Source of the DNA: Indiicoccus explosivorum
Lineage (GTDB): Bacteria; Bacillota; Bacilli; Bacillales_A; Planococcaceae
Length of the DNA: 58,481 nt
Reading direction: 5' to 3'
Assembly (NCBI RefSeq): GCF_002167005.1
Contig: NZ_NHTN01000030.1
Location: 1-58,481 of the forward strand
A model generated the notes under the pieces. The model ran no database searches, was not told the DNA's origin, and saw only the letters and a list, made by a program, of their open reading frames with translations. The position numbers were made by a program, and so were the translations under genes. This document shows, one piece after another, positions 16,747-24,361 of this stretch (position 1 is the first letter of the stretch; each line of letters starts with the position of its first letter).

Positions 16747-16797
16747 GGAACCGCCCGTATCTGCGCCTCCGGAAGGGGCGGGAAACGGGCGGTTTGG
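16747..16797 (+). terminator. Probable terminator of fatty-acid operon
   Basis: AACCGCCCGT (16749-16758) pairs with ACGGGCGGTT (16785-16794) around a smaller inner GC stem. Only a short T run follows, so efficiency is uncertain. Confidence 0.5.
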
Positions 16798-16860
16798 CTG
16801 TCGGGAGAGGGTCTTAAGACGCCTTCTGCATAAAAAGCTTTGAAATTAATTATTATAATA

Positions 16861-16889
16861 TTTACACAAATGAAGGTTTGATCTAAACT
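16861..16889 (+). promoter_or_regulatory. Candidate promoter of cstA
   Basis: TTTACA (16861-16866) and TAAACT (16884-16889) are separated by 17 nt, about 50 bp before the TTG start. A TATAAT at 16854-16859 lacks a good -35 partner. Confidence 0.5.
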
Positions 16890-16941
16890 GAAGTTGGAGA
16901 TGCGCCCTGCATTTTCATTTTATTAAAGGAGGGGAAACGAT

Positions 16942-18678
16942 TTGAGTTCCATTATAGTGGCATTGGCAGGACTTGTTCTTTTTTTCCTGGGTTACCGGTT
17001 TTATTCGAAGTTCGTAGCAGAAAAAATCTTCAAGCTGGATCCTGATTATGTCACACCGGCCCATAAGCTGGAGGACGGCGTCGATTTCGTGCCGACGAAT
17101 AAGTTCGTGCTTTGGGGACATCACTTTACATCGGTGGCGGGGGCCGCACCGATTCTCGGACCGGCAATCGCCGTGTATTGGGGATGGCTGCCAGCTTTTA
17201 TCTGGGTAGTCTTCGGTACGATTTTCGGCGCCGGGGTCCACGACTTCGGCACGCTCGCACTTTCTGTCCGGAACAAAGGCCAGTCTGTGGGCACACTCGC
17301 ACACCGTCTGATCGGCCAGCGCGGTAAAATCCTGTTCTTATTCATCATCCTGATTCTCGTGCTGATGGTCAATGCGGTGTTCGCATGGGTCATCGCCAAC
17401 CTGTTCATCTCATTCCCGGCAAGCGTACTTCCTGTATTCATCCAGATTCCGCTTGCTGTCTGGATCGGCTACATCGCCTATAAAAAGACGAAGAGCATGC
17501 TGGTTCCGTCGCTTCTTGCACTCGCCGTCATGTATTTGACCGCTGTGCTGGCAGCCATTTTCCCGGTCCTCCAAATCGACCTCGTGTCATACATGGGAGG
17601 AGAGGACGGCACCGGACTGTTCGGCCTCAGCACCATTTCAACAGCGTTCTTCATCTGGATCATCATCCTGATGGTGTACGTGTATATCGCTTCGACGCTG
17701 CCGGTATGGAAGCTCCTGCAGCCGCGGGATTTCATCAATTCCCACCAGCTCGTCGTCGGTCTTGCAATCCTGTACTTAGGTCTCCTGTTCACAGCGCCTG
17801 AAATCACAGCGCCTGCAGTGAATGCGACAGCGGACGTCTCGTGGATGCCGCTTCTGTTCATCACGATCGCCTGCGGTGCCATTTCCGGTTTCCACGGTCT
17901 CGTATCGTCCGGTACATCGTCGAAGCAGCTTAATAAGGAAACCGATGCTCGCTTTGTCGGGTATCTCGGTGCGATCGGGGAAGGGGTCCTGGCGCTCGTT
18001 TCGATCCTTGCTGTTGTCACACTGTTCCCGACGACCGGCGCATTCCGGGAAGCCTACAGTAGTTTCGCGGCGGCAAGCGGCGGGGGTCTCGGCAACTTCA
18101 TCCTTGGTGCGAGCCAGCTGGCGACAGGCCTGTTCATCCCGGCGAATGTCGCGGCTGCAATCGTGGCGGTCATCGTCGTCAGCTTCGCAGCGACGACGCT
18201 GGATACGTCCGTCCGTCTGATGCGTTATATCATTTCGGAGCTCGGCCAGGAATATAACATTCCAACGCTGACAAAAACGCATGTCGCGACTTCTGTCGCC
18301 GTCGTATCCAGCGCAGCGCTTGTCCTGCTGCCAAAAGGGCCGAATGGTTTCGGTTCGGGTGGCTTCCTGCTCTGGCCGCTGTTCGGCACATCGAATCAGC
18401 TGCTGGCAGGCATCAGTTTGCTGCTGATCACCATCTGGCTGAAACGCCTCGGCCGGAATTATGCCATTACAGTCGTTCCGATGGTGTTCCTGCTGTTCAT
18501 GACGCTATACGCCATGGTCCAGCAAGTGTTCCTGCAGTGGGCGTTCTGGAATGAGGGAGGGAACTGGCTGCTGTTCATTTTCGGGTCCATCATCCTCGTG
18601 TTCTCACTCTGGATCTTCGTGACGGCCTGGTCCGCACTGCGGGGAGATACAAAAGAATTGCCGGAGACGGAACAATAG
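16942..18678 (+). CDS. cstA: CstA-type carbon starvation transporter
   Basis: A 578-residue polytopic membrane protein of the CstA/BtsT family, with many hydrophobic helices and the family signature region GPAIAVYWGWLPAFIW followed by GTIFGAGVHDFGTLALSVRNKG (by position about 72-113). Relatives transport pyruvate (BtsT, CstA) and have been linked to peptides. A TTG start sits 10 nt after AAAGGAGG. It is followed by a small CC-ending protein, as cstA and btsT are followed by ybdD and yjiX in Escherichia coli, and then by an ArsA-type ATPase. The shorter C-terminus than E. coli CstA (701 aa) is normal for Gram-positive members. Confidence 0.9.
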   Translation: MSSIIVALAGLVLFFLGYRFYSKFVAEKIFKLDPDYVTPAHKLEDGVDFVPTNKFVLWGHHFTSVAGAAPILGPAIAVYWGWLPAFIWVVFGTIFGAGVHDFGTLALSVRNKGQSVGTLAHRLIGQRGKILFLFIILILVLMVNAVFAWVIANLFISFPASVLPVFIQIPLAVWIGYIAYKKTKSMLVPSLLALAVMYLTAVLAAIFPVLQIDLVSYMGGEDGTGLFGLSTISTAFFIWIIILMVYVYIASTLPVWKLLQPRDFINSHQLVVGLAILYLGLLFTAPEITAPAVNATADVSWMPLLFITIACGAISGFHGLVSSGTSSKQLNKETDARFVGYLGAIGEGVLALVSILAVVTLFPTTGAFREAYSSFAAASGGGLGNFILGASQLATGLFIPANVAAAIVAVIVVSFAATTLDTSVRLMRYIISELGQEYNIPTLTKTHVATSVAVVSSAALVLLPKGPNGFGSGGFLLWPLFGTSNQLLAGISLLLITIWLKRLGRNYAITVVPMVFLLFMTLYAMVQQVFLQWAFWNEGGNWLLFIFGSIILVFSLWIFVTAWSALRGDTKELPETEQ

Positions 18679-18695
18679 TAATCACGCAATTAAGA

Positions 18696-18738
18696 GGCAA
18701 GTATTCAAGAGGGACCGTTCCGGCTCCCTCTTCTTGCC
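18696..18738 (+). terminator. Hairpin between cstA and the CC-protein gene
   Basis: GGCAAG...AAGAGGGA pairs with TCCCTCTT...CTTGCC in a bulged stem. No T run follows, so it is more likely an attenuator or an mRNA-stabilising hairpin than a full terminator. Confidence 0.45.
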
Positions 18739-18760
18739 GTTAATAAAGGAGGAAAGCGCC

Positions 18761-19018
18761 ATGTTTGAACAGCTGAAGAGGCTGATCGACTATTATGAAG
18801 AAGTCATCAGCATGCCGCACAGGCGCGAAATTGCGCTGGCACTCCGTGATGAAGATGACCTGTTTTTCCTGATGCTGTATTCGGAAATGATCGGCATTCC
18901 GAACCCGGCGTACTACTACACACTGGAACTGTATCCGTACATGATCGAACAGTTCCATGACTGGCATTTGCGGATGGGCATGGACAAATCGCCGCTCGAT
19001 GGCATCCGGTGCTGCTGA
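18761..19018 (+). CDS. Small CC-ending protein (cory-CC-star/YbdD-like)
   Basis: An 85-residue acidic, aromatic-rich protein whose only two cysteines are its last two residues (GIRCC-stop). I recognise the pattern of the 'cory-CC-star' family; E. coli YbdD and YjiX, partners of CstA and BtsT, also end in RCC. The start ATG lies 8 nt after AAGGAGG; upstream in-frame codons are disregarded. It has no signal peptide or membrane helix. Position between a CstA transporter and an ArsA-like ATPase suggests it serves both, perhaps as adaptor or substrate of the ATPase through the CC tail. That role is inference. Confidence 0.75.
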   Translation: MFEQLKRLIDYYEEVISMPHRREIALALRDEDDLFFLMLYSEMIGIPNPAYYYTLELYPYMIEQFHDWHLRMGMDKSPLDGIRCC

Positions 19019-19031
19019 AAGGGAGAGAGGC

Positions 19032-19973
19032 ATGGACATACTGGAAAAACAGATTTTATTCGTCGGCGGAAAAGGAGGGGTCGGAAAGTCGACTTCAGCC
19101 GCCGCCATTGCGCTGATGTCAGCAAGGCAAGGGCATGAGACGCTCCTCGTTTCGACGGATCCCGCGCACAATACCGGTGACATTTTCCGCCGGAAGATCG
19201 GCGGGGAGATCACGAAAATCGCCCGCAGCCTGTCCGCTCTGGAAATCGACCCGGAATTGGAGACAGCAAGTTACATCCAGAGCGTCAAAGAGAACATTAA
19301 AGGGACCGTCCACTCCGGCATGATGGAGGAAGTGCACCGGCAACTCGATACGGCGAAAGCATCGCCCGGAGCGGATGAAGCGGCTCTGTTCGATAAACTG
19401 ATCCGCATCATTCTGGAAGAGCGGGAGCGGTTCGATAAGATCGTGTTCGATACCGCGCCGACCGGCCACACTATCCGGCTGCTGTCGCTGCCGGAGCTGA
19501 TGGGTGTCTGGATCGAAGGGCTTCTCGCGAAACGGAAGAAGACCAATGACAACTACAGCCGTCTTTTGAATGACGGGGAACCCCGCGAAGATCCTATTTA
19601 TGAAGTGCTGCGGGAGCGCCAGCAGCGCTTCGCGAAAGCGCGGCGGGTCCTTCTGGATAAGGAACAGACCGGTTTCATCTTCGTATTGAATCCGGAGCGG
19701 CTGCCGATCCTTGAAACGGAAAAAGCGCTGGAACTGCTGGCGAAATACGACTTGAAGGTCAGTACCCTGATTGTGAATAAAGTATTGCCGGACGAAGCGG
19801 ATGGCGCCTTTTTCACGGAACGGAAAAAGTATGAAAAACCGCACCTGGAAGAAATAAATAAGCGGTTCCGCGAACAGGAACTCATCTACATCCCGCTGTT
19901 CACCGGAGACATTTCGGAGCTCGGACAGCTGGAGGAATACAGCAGTTACTTTATGAAAGGAAGTCGGTTATGA
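19032..19973 (+). CDS. ArsA/GET3 family ATPase, cysteine-free
   Basis: A 313-residue SIMIBI-class ATPase of the ArsA/GET3 type, one half the size of classical ArsA. It has the deviant P-loop GGKGGVGKST (12-21), switch I DPAHN and switch II DTAPTGHT. No cysteine occurs in the protein, so both the arsenite-binding triad of ArsA and the zinc CxxC of GET3 are missing, and no arsB or arsR is near. It is therefore not an arsenite pump. It starts 13 nt after the CC-protein stop and overlaps the next gene by 4 nt. A role in delivering or assembling a membrane partner is plausible but unproved. Confidence 0.85.
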   Translation: MDILEKQILFVGGKGGVGKSTSAAAIALMSARQGHETLLVSTDPAHNTGDIFRRKIGGEITKIARSLSALEIDPELETASYIQSVKENIKGTVHSGMMEEVHRQLDTAKASPGADEAALFDKLIRIILEERERFDKIVFDTAPTGHTIRLLSLPELMGVWIEGLLAKRKKTNDNYSRLLNDGEPREDPIYEVLRERQQRFAKARRVLLDKEQTGFIFVLNPERLPILETEKALELLAKYDLKVSTLIVNKVLPDEADGAFFTERKKYEKPHLEEINKRFREQELIYIPLFTGDISELGQLEEYSSYFMKGSRL

Positions 19974-20947
19974 AGGCAGTTGTACTTGAATTCGGAGAGT
20001 TGAAAGTGAAAGAAATGCCGGAGCCTGAAGCGGGAAAAGGGGAAGCGGTCGTCGCGCTGAAAGCGTCCGGCCTTAATCACCGCGATTTGAACATTCCGAA
20101 CAGATGGGGCAAAGATAAGGAAGCGCTCATCCTCGGCTCGGATGGCGCCGGTGTCGTCACTGCGGTCGGGGAAGGCGTGGCGAATGTGGCCGTCGGCGAT
20201 GAAGTGATCATCAACCCGGGCCTCCGCTGGTTCGAGAACAGTCCGGCACCGCCGAAGGAATTCGATATTCTCGGCATGCCGGACCACGGGACGTTCGCTG
20301 AGAAAATCGCCGTTTCAGCTGAGCAGCTGGAGAGGAAACCGGAGCACCTGTCATGGGAGGAAGCCGGCGTCACCGGACTTGCGCTGCTGACCGGCTACCG
20401 TGCGCTCGTCACAAAAGGAGGCGTCCAAAAAGGGGATACGGTCTTCATTCCCGGAGCTGGAAGCGGCGTCGCCACATTCCTCATCCAATTCGCGAAACAG
20501 GCGGGCGCCCGCGTCATCGTGACGTCAAGAAGTGAAGAAAAGCGTGAACATGCGCTTAAGCTCGGTGCAGACCGGGCCATCGATACAGCAGCTGACTGGG
20601 AGGAGGAGCTGAAGGGTGAACAGATCGACCTCGTCATCGAAAGCGTCGGACGCGCAACCTTCAACCGCTCACTCGATGTTTTGAAAAAAGGCGGCCGGAT
20701 CGTCGTGTTCGGCGCAACGACAGAGGATACGATCGAATTCGATCTGCGCCGGTTCTTTTACGGCCAGTATCAGCTGTTCGGTTCGACGATGGGCAGCCGG
20801 GAAGAACTGCGGGAAGCGCTGCGGATTTTGGCGGAGAACGAACTGCGGCCGGTCGTGGACAGGACGTTCGCTGTGGAGGAAGTCGGCGAAGCGTTCAGTT
20901 ACTTAGAGGAAGGGAAACAGTTCGGCAAAATCGCTTTCAAATTTTGA
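19970..20947 (+). CDS. MDR family oxidoreductase (YogA-like)
   Basis: A 325-residue medium-chain reductase with GroES-like N-terminus (SGLNHRDLNIPNRWG), LGSDGAGVV, the cofactor motif GAGSGVATFLIQFAK and a QOR-like C-terminus (FGKIAFKF). Zinc ligands are not evident. It overlaps the ATPase gene by ATGA and is translationally coupled to it. It resembles Bacillus YogA. A substrate is unknown; its linkage to CstA could mean a carbonyl-compound role, but this is a weak inference. Confidence 0.8.
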   Translation: MKAVVLEFGELKVKEMPEPEAGKGEAVVALKASGLNHRDLNIPNRWGKDKEALILGSDGAGVVTAVGEGVANVAVGDEVIINPGLRWFENSPAPPKEFDILGMPDHGTFAEKIAVSAEQLERKPEHLSWEEAGVTGLALLTGYRALVTKGGVQKGDTVFIPGAGSGVATFLIQFAKQAGARVIVTSRSEEKREHALKLGADRAIDTAADWEEELKGEQIDLVIESVGRATFNRSLDVLKKGGRIVVFGATTEDTIEFDLRRFFYGQYQLFGSTMGSREELREALRILAENELRPVVDRTFAVEEVGEAFSYLEEGKQFGKIAFKF

Positions 20948-21013
20948 TGCACCATGAAACCATCGCTCCATTCATCCGTATAACTGGTATAGAAGACGGA
21001 GAGGATGAAAGAG

Positions 21014-21322
21014 ATGGAGAATACCGGGCTGAAAGTTCTTGTCCATGCGAGCGCGTTCTTTATGCCGTTTTTGGTGCCGTTCATCGTTTATTTGATTTCA
21101 GAGGACTATGAAGTGAAAAAGCTGGCCGTCCAGGCGGTGCTGTTCCAGATTGTGATGGCTGTCCTGATTTTCCTCGCGGTCTTGCTGTCATTTTTGCTGA
21201 TCGGCATTCCGCTGCTTGTCATTTTCGGACTGATGACGCTCATCGTGCCGATTTTCGGCATCGTCCGGGCGGTCAACGGCCAGCAGTTCAACTATCCGAT
21301 CGTCGGCAGCTTCTACCGCTGA
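21014..21322 (+). CDS. DUF4870 family membrane protein
   Basis: A 102-residue protein with a short N-terminus and three predicted membrane helices (ASAFFMPFLVPFIVYLI, then two long hydrophobic runs), ending VNGQQFNYPIVGSFYR as in DUF4870 (Tic20-like fold) proteins. ATG 21014 is preferred because GGAGAGG lies 9 nt upstream; ATG 21005 abuts it. Function is unknown. Confidence 0.75.
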   Translation: MENTGLKVLVHASAFFMPFLVPFIVYLISEDYEVKKLAVQAVLFQIVMAVLIFLAVLLSFLLIGIPLLVIFGLMTLIVPIFGIVRAVNGQQFNYPIVGSFYR

Positions 21323-21381
21323 TGCACATCAAGAAAGGGGATGTCCGAAAAGGTCAGAATACCTGTTTTCCTTTCCGTTCG

Positions 21382-21410
21382 GTCCGGGATGGGGACACCG
21401 GACGCTTTTT
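21382..21410 (+). terminator. Terminator after DUF4870 gene
   Basis: GTCCGG (21382-21387) pairs with CCGGAC (21398-21403), followed by five T with one or two intervening bases. Confidence 0.5.
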
Positions 21411-21465
21411 GACCCACATGATGTGGGAAATGCAGCCAGCGCGACAGGACGTCGCGGTGCTGGAT

Positions 21466-21560
21466 GCCCGGACGGACGGCCGAGCCACCGCCGCTCATGC
21501 TTCGCGGCGGGGTCTCGGTCATCCGTTCTTCCGCTGGAGTCGCCGGTTTCCAGTCCATCC
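21466..21560 (-). repeat. Structured interspersed repeat, copy A
   Basis: Read on the minus strand it carries the ordered blocks GGCGACTCCAGCGG, GAGACCCCG, a GC hairpin and GGCTCGGCCGTCCGTCC. The same blocks in the same order occur inverted at 22100-22195. From memory this order (GACTCC..GCGG, GAGACCCCGC, GAGGAGGCTC, CGCCCGCGG) matches a dispersed non-coding repeat common in Bacillaceae genomes; the name and class were not checked. Confidence 0.55.
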
Positions 21561-21730
21561 CCTGACCGGACAGACAGGCGAGTCGCTGACCGCCCTTATC
21601 TGAGACATAAGTCGAAAAAGGCCAATACGCGATTCATCCGCCTGCTGCTGGGTCAGCGTGTGACAGTCCTTGAACGGGACCGGATGCCTCCGGACCAGCC
21701 AGCAGGAACGGGAAAGTGGAGATGAAAAAG

Positions 21731-21766
21731 GCGGGAAGAGGAAATAGGCTCCTCTTCCCGCCTTTG
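21731..21766. terminator. Strong hairpin inside gene-poor region
   Basis: AAAAGGCGGGAAGAGG pairs with CCTCTTCCCGCCTTT around a short loop, with A and T flanks on both sides. It has terminator form in both directions but no gene ends next to it. Confidence 0.65.
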
Positions 21767-22099
21767 TGATTGGCAGGCCTTCTTTTCAGGGAAACGGACC
21801 GGCGGCAGCCGGCGGAAATGCGAAAAACCTTCTGCTCCTGCGCAAGCTCGTCGCAAACAGCCGAGACAAGAAATTTGCCGCGGCTGTTCGCAGGCGTCTC
21901 GCAGGATCCGTCCCTTCACATTGGCCGGCGGTTTTGCATCAATCCTGCCGGAGCGGCGATACAAGCCTGGGTGTCTCACGGAAACTGTCCTGGTTTGGTG
22001 CCTGCTTCTGATGCTCAGGGGCTTCCAGCAAGCATGAAACAGAAGACATCATCCAGTCAATGCCCATTCCCTTCAGAAAAAGGCGGAAAGAAAAGGGGA

Positions 22100-22195
22100 G
22101 GAATCCCGGCCACTCCGGCAGAATAACGGAGGGAAGAGACCCCGGAGCGCGCGTCAGCGCGTGAGGAGGCTCGGCCGTCCGTCTGCGGAAAGGGC
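22100..22195 (+). repeat. Structured interspersed repeat, copy B
   Basis: On the plus strand it has CCACTCCGGC, GAGACCCCGGAGCG, a small GCGCG/CGCGC hairpin, GAGGAGGCTCGGCCG and TCTGCGGAAAGGG, in the same order as the minus strand of 21466-21560. The shared run GGCTCGGCCGTCCGTC is identical in both. The copies have diverged elsewhere. Confidence 0.55.
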
Positions 22196-22286
22196 CGGGT
22201 TCCCCCTTTTCTGGACCGGCAGGTTCTCTTGAAAACAGGGCAGGACTGAAGATGTAAAATGGTTATGGCTTTTTTCTCGACAATCT

Positions 22287-22318
22287 GAAAAGGCTCCCCA
22301 TCCATCGGGGAGCCTTTT
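22287..22318. terminator. Terminator of ytoQ
   Basis: AAAAGGCTCCCC (22288-22299) pairs with GGGGAGCCTTTT (22307-22318) and lies directly after the ytoQ stop on the minus strand. It is symmetric and could act in both directions. Confidence 0.8.
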
Positions 22319-22324
22319 GGCATT

Positions 22325-22765
22325 TCAATTAAAGATGTAAGCAAGCGCCTTCAGCGCCTGGTCCGGTGTCTCGGCCGTCACATGCGCTTTGCGGGACAGT
22401 TCTTTCAGTGCATGGTGCAGCTTCTCCGGACGGATCAGGATGAGCGGCTTGCCGGTCGCCACCGCCGCGCTCGCATCCATCGCCGTGTTCCACTGCTTGT
22501 ACTGTTCGCCGAACAGCGCAATGACAAGGTCCGCTTTATTGAGCAGCACTTCCGTCCGCAAATTGTTGAAGCTCGAAGCCGCTTGGTCGCGGAACACGGC
22601 GTTCGGCTGTTCGCCGAGAATCTCTTCGCCAATCCCGTCCGAGCGCTCATGATCTTCCATCGGCCCGGTGAAATCGACCGGAAGTCCGAGCGCTTCCGCT
22701 TTATCCCGGATTTCTTTGCGCCAGTCGCTGTGGATCTCGCCGGCGAGGTAAACTGTCAGTCTCAT
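22325..22765 (-). CDS. ytoQ: YtoQ family protein
   Basis: A 146-residue protein recognised as YtoQ by its N-terminus MRLTVYLAGEIHSDWR, DFTGPMEDHERSDGIG, and the C-terminal GKPLILIRPEKLHHALKEL. The fold resembles nucleoside 2-deoxyribosyltransferase/SLOG-like alpha-beta proteins, but no activity is established. ATG 22765 is preferred to two codons 6-9 nt upstream because GAAGGG lies 9 nt before it. The 3' end meets a strong terminator. A small WYL-like gene is upstream in the same direction. Confidence 0.85.
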   Translation of the reverse strand: MRLTVYLAGEIHSDWRKEIRDKAEALGLPVDFTGPMEDHERSDGIGEEILGEQPNAVFRDQAASSFNNLRTEVLLNKADLVIALFGEQYKQWNTAMDASAAVATGKPLILIRPEKLHHALKELSRKAHVTAETPDQALKALAYIFN

Positions 22766-22823
22766 CACCATCATCCCTTCGTACGCGATTTCCTCCAGTT
22801 TACCACAATGTCCGCCGGTCTGT

Positions 22824-23054
22824 TCATCCGACCGCCGGCGCCCGTCTCTCCCGGACAGTGACAGGCAGCAGCGACAGGACGTTCTCGAATTTGAATGTCC
22901 GTTTTTCACGTCTCAGGAAACAGTAGGCCTGAAAGGAGTCGCCGGCCACTTTCAGCACTTTGATGCGCCGTTTTGTGATGGATCCGTCCGCGGCCATGTA
23001 CATCATGGTGATCGGTTCACCTGTCTTGAAATATTTTAGAACCTGCGTCTGCAT
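22824..23054 (-). CDS. Small WYL-domain-like protein
   Basis: A 76-residue protein that looks like the core of a WYL domain only: GEPITMMYMAADGSITKRRIKVLKV then FQAYCFLRREKRTFKFENVLSL, the usual order of strands ending in the arginine-rich ligand-binding segment. It has no DNA-binding domain. WYL domains sense nucleic acid or nucleotide ligands in regulators linked to DNA damage and phage defence. A good LexA-like box (23079-23092) overlaps its predicted start of transcription, opposite sbcDC. ATG 23054 follows AGAGGTG. The WYL call is moderate. Confidence 0.6.
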   Translation of the reverse strand: MQTQVLKYFKTGEPITMMYMAADGSITKRRIKVLKVAGDSFQAYCFLRREKRTFKFENVLSLLPVTVRERRAPAVG

Positions 23055-23078
23055 GGTTTTCACCTCTCGGATAAATAG

Positions 23079-23092
23079 GGAACGCTTGTTCC
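23079..23092. promoter_or_regulatory. LexA (SOS) box candidate, WYL side
   Basis: GGAACGCTTGTTCC has the perfect core GAAC-N4-GTTC of the Bacillus LexA box (CGAAC-N4-GTTCG). It lies just after a minus-strand promoter: TTGCAT (23122-23117), 17 nt, TAAAAT (23099-23094). LexA bound there would block the WYL-like gene. Confidence 0.6.
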
Positions 23093-23133
23093 TATTTTAA
23101 CCCGAACAGCGAATAAATGCAACGAAACGCACC

Positions 23134-23162
23134 TTTACCTGATACCGGATTTTTCCTATAAT
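23134..23162 (+). promoter_or_regulatory. Sigma-A promoter of sbcDC
   Basis: TTTACC (23134-23139) and TATAAT (23157-23162) are 17 nt apart, 48 bp before the sbcD start. The LexA-like box lies over the predicted +1. Confidence 0.65.
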
Positions 23163-23166
23163 TGAA

Positions 23167-23180
23167 CGAACATATATTCT
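23167..23180. promoter_or_regulatory. LexA (SOS) box candidate, sbcDC side
   Basis: CGAACATATATTCT matches the left half of the Bacillus LexA box fully and the right half at TTC (one core mismatch). It begins 5 bp after the -10 of the sbcDC promoter. Confidence 0.5.
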
Positions 23181-23209
23181 TTGTTAAACAATCGGAAAGA
23201 AGGGATAAT

Positions 23210-24361
23210 ATGCGGTTTTTCCATACCGCCGACTGGCACCTCGGCAAGCTCGTGCAGGGTGTATACATGACCGATGACCAGCGGCATGTGCTGGAGCAGT
23301 TCGTGCAGGCGATCGAAAACGAAAAACCGGACGCGGTCATCATTGCGGGTGACTTGTATGACAGGGCGGTGCCGCCGACGGATGCGGTGAATCTGCTGGA
23401 TGAAGTGCTGGCCGATATCACGATCCGTCTGAAGACGCCGGTTCTTGCGGTCGCAGGCAACCATGACAGCCCCGGCCGGCTCGATTTCGGCAGCCGCCTC
23501 ATGAAAGTGAATGGCTTCCACATGGCCGGACGTTTCCGGCCGGAAATCGAAAAAGTCGTGCTGCAGGATGAAGCGGGCGATGTGCATTTCCATCTCGTCC
23601 CATATGCCGATCCCTCGCAGGTGCGCCACGCATTCGGCGAAGACGGGATTTCGACGCACAATGACGCGATGCGGAAAATCACGGAAACGATCCATGCCTC
23701 AGCCGATCCGGCCGCCCGTCATGTATTCGTCGGCCACTTATTCGCCACACCGCACGGGGAACCGGAAGACAACACTAGCGAATCGGAGCGGACACTGTCG
23801 GTCGGCGGGGCCGAGCATGTCAGCGCGGAGCATTTCCATAATTTCCATTACGCGGCGCTCGGCCATCTTCACCAAGCGCACCATACCGGATCCGGACACA
23901 TCCGCTACGCCGGCTCACCGCTCAAGTATTCCATCTCGGAAGAACGGCATCAAAAAGGCTATTATGCTGTGACACTTGAAGCGGACGGCAGCGTGACGGC
24001 TGAAAAGCGGCTGTTCGAACCGCGCCGCGACATGCGGACGGTCACAGGGAAAATCCATGACATCCTCGAACACGAACGGAGCGACGATTATGTGTTTGTG
24101 AAACTGCTGGATGAAACGCCGGTGCTCTATCCGATGGAGAAGATCCGCACTGTTTACCCGAACGCGATGCATGTCGAACGGTCCATTCCGTCCGCTTCCG
24201 GGAACCGGACGTCAGGACGCTCCCGGCAGCAGATGGACGAACTTTCTTTATTCCGCGCGTTCTATGAAGAAGTGAAAGGTGCCGCGCCTGCAAAAGAGAC
24301 GGAAGCGCTGTTTGCGGACGTGCTGCAGGAAATCCATGGCGGGGAGGAAGAAAAAGCATGA
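23210..24361 (+). CDS. sbcD: Exonuclease subunit SbcD
   Basis: A 383-residue Mre11-type nuclease subunit. The metallophosphoesterase motifs are complete: DWHLG (8-12), GDLYD (about 47), GNHD (about 83), GHLF and GHLHQAH. With SbcC it forms the SbcCD complex that trims hairpins and blocked DNA ends. The ATG at 23210 follows GAAGGGA; an in-frame upstream start at 23162 has no ribosome-binding site. It overlaps sbcC by ATGA. The LexA-like box at its promoter suggests SOS induction, which is reported for the related yhaO-yhaN-yhaM operon of B. subtilis. Confidence 0.9.
   Translation: MRFFHTADWHLGKLVQGVYMTDDQRHVLEQFVQAIENEKPDAVIIAGDLYDRAVPPTDAVNLLDEVLADITIRLKTPVLAVAGNHDSPGRLDFGSRLMKVNGFHMAGRFRPEIEKVVLQDEAGDVHFHLVPYADPSQVRHAFGEDGISTHNDAMRKITETIHASADPAARHVFVGHLFATPHGEPEDNTSESERTLSVGGAEHVSAEHFHNFHYAALGHLHQAHHTGSGHIRYAGSPLKYSISEERHQKGYYAVTLEADGSVTAEKRLFEPRRDMRTVTGKIHDILEHERSDDYVFVKLLDETPVLYPMEKIRTVYPNAMHVERSIPSASGNRTSGRSRQQMDELSLFRAFYEEVKGAAPAKETEALFADVLQEIHGGEEEKA

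Larger units (their letters stand above)
21323..22286. other. Gene-poor region with inverted structured repeats
   Basis: No frame in this kilobase has both a ribosome-binding site and protein-like composition. Instead it is full of GC-rich inverted repeats: CCCACAT/ATGTGGG (21413-21427), GCGAC/GTCGC (21441-21455), the two repeat copies listed separately, a GGCGGGAAGAGG/CCTCTTCCCGCC hairpin, and AACAGCCG/CGGCTGTT around 21854-21888. It separates two operon groups. Confidence 0.6.

Noticed and set aside
19032-19973. Arsenite efflux ATPase (ArsA)
   Set aside because: No cysteine in the protein and no arsB, arsR or arsD nearby; single half-size ATPase next to cstA.
21653-22126. Several 80-118-codon frames in the gene-poor kilobase
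   Set aside because: They overlap one another on both strands, lack ribosome-binding sites, and run through hairpin repeats.
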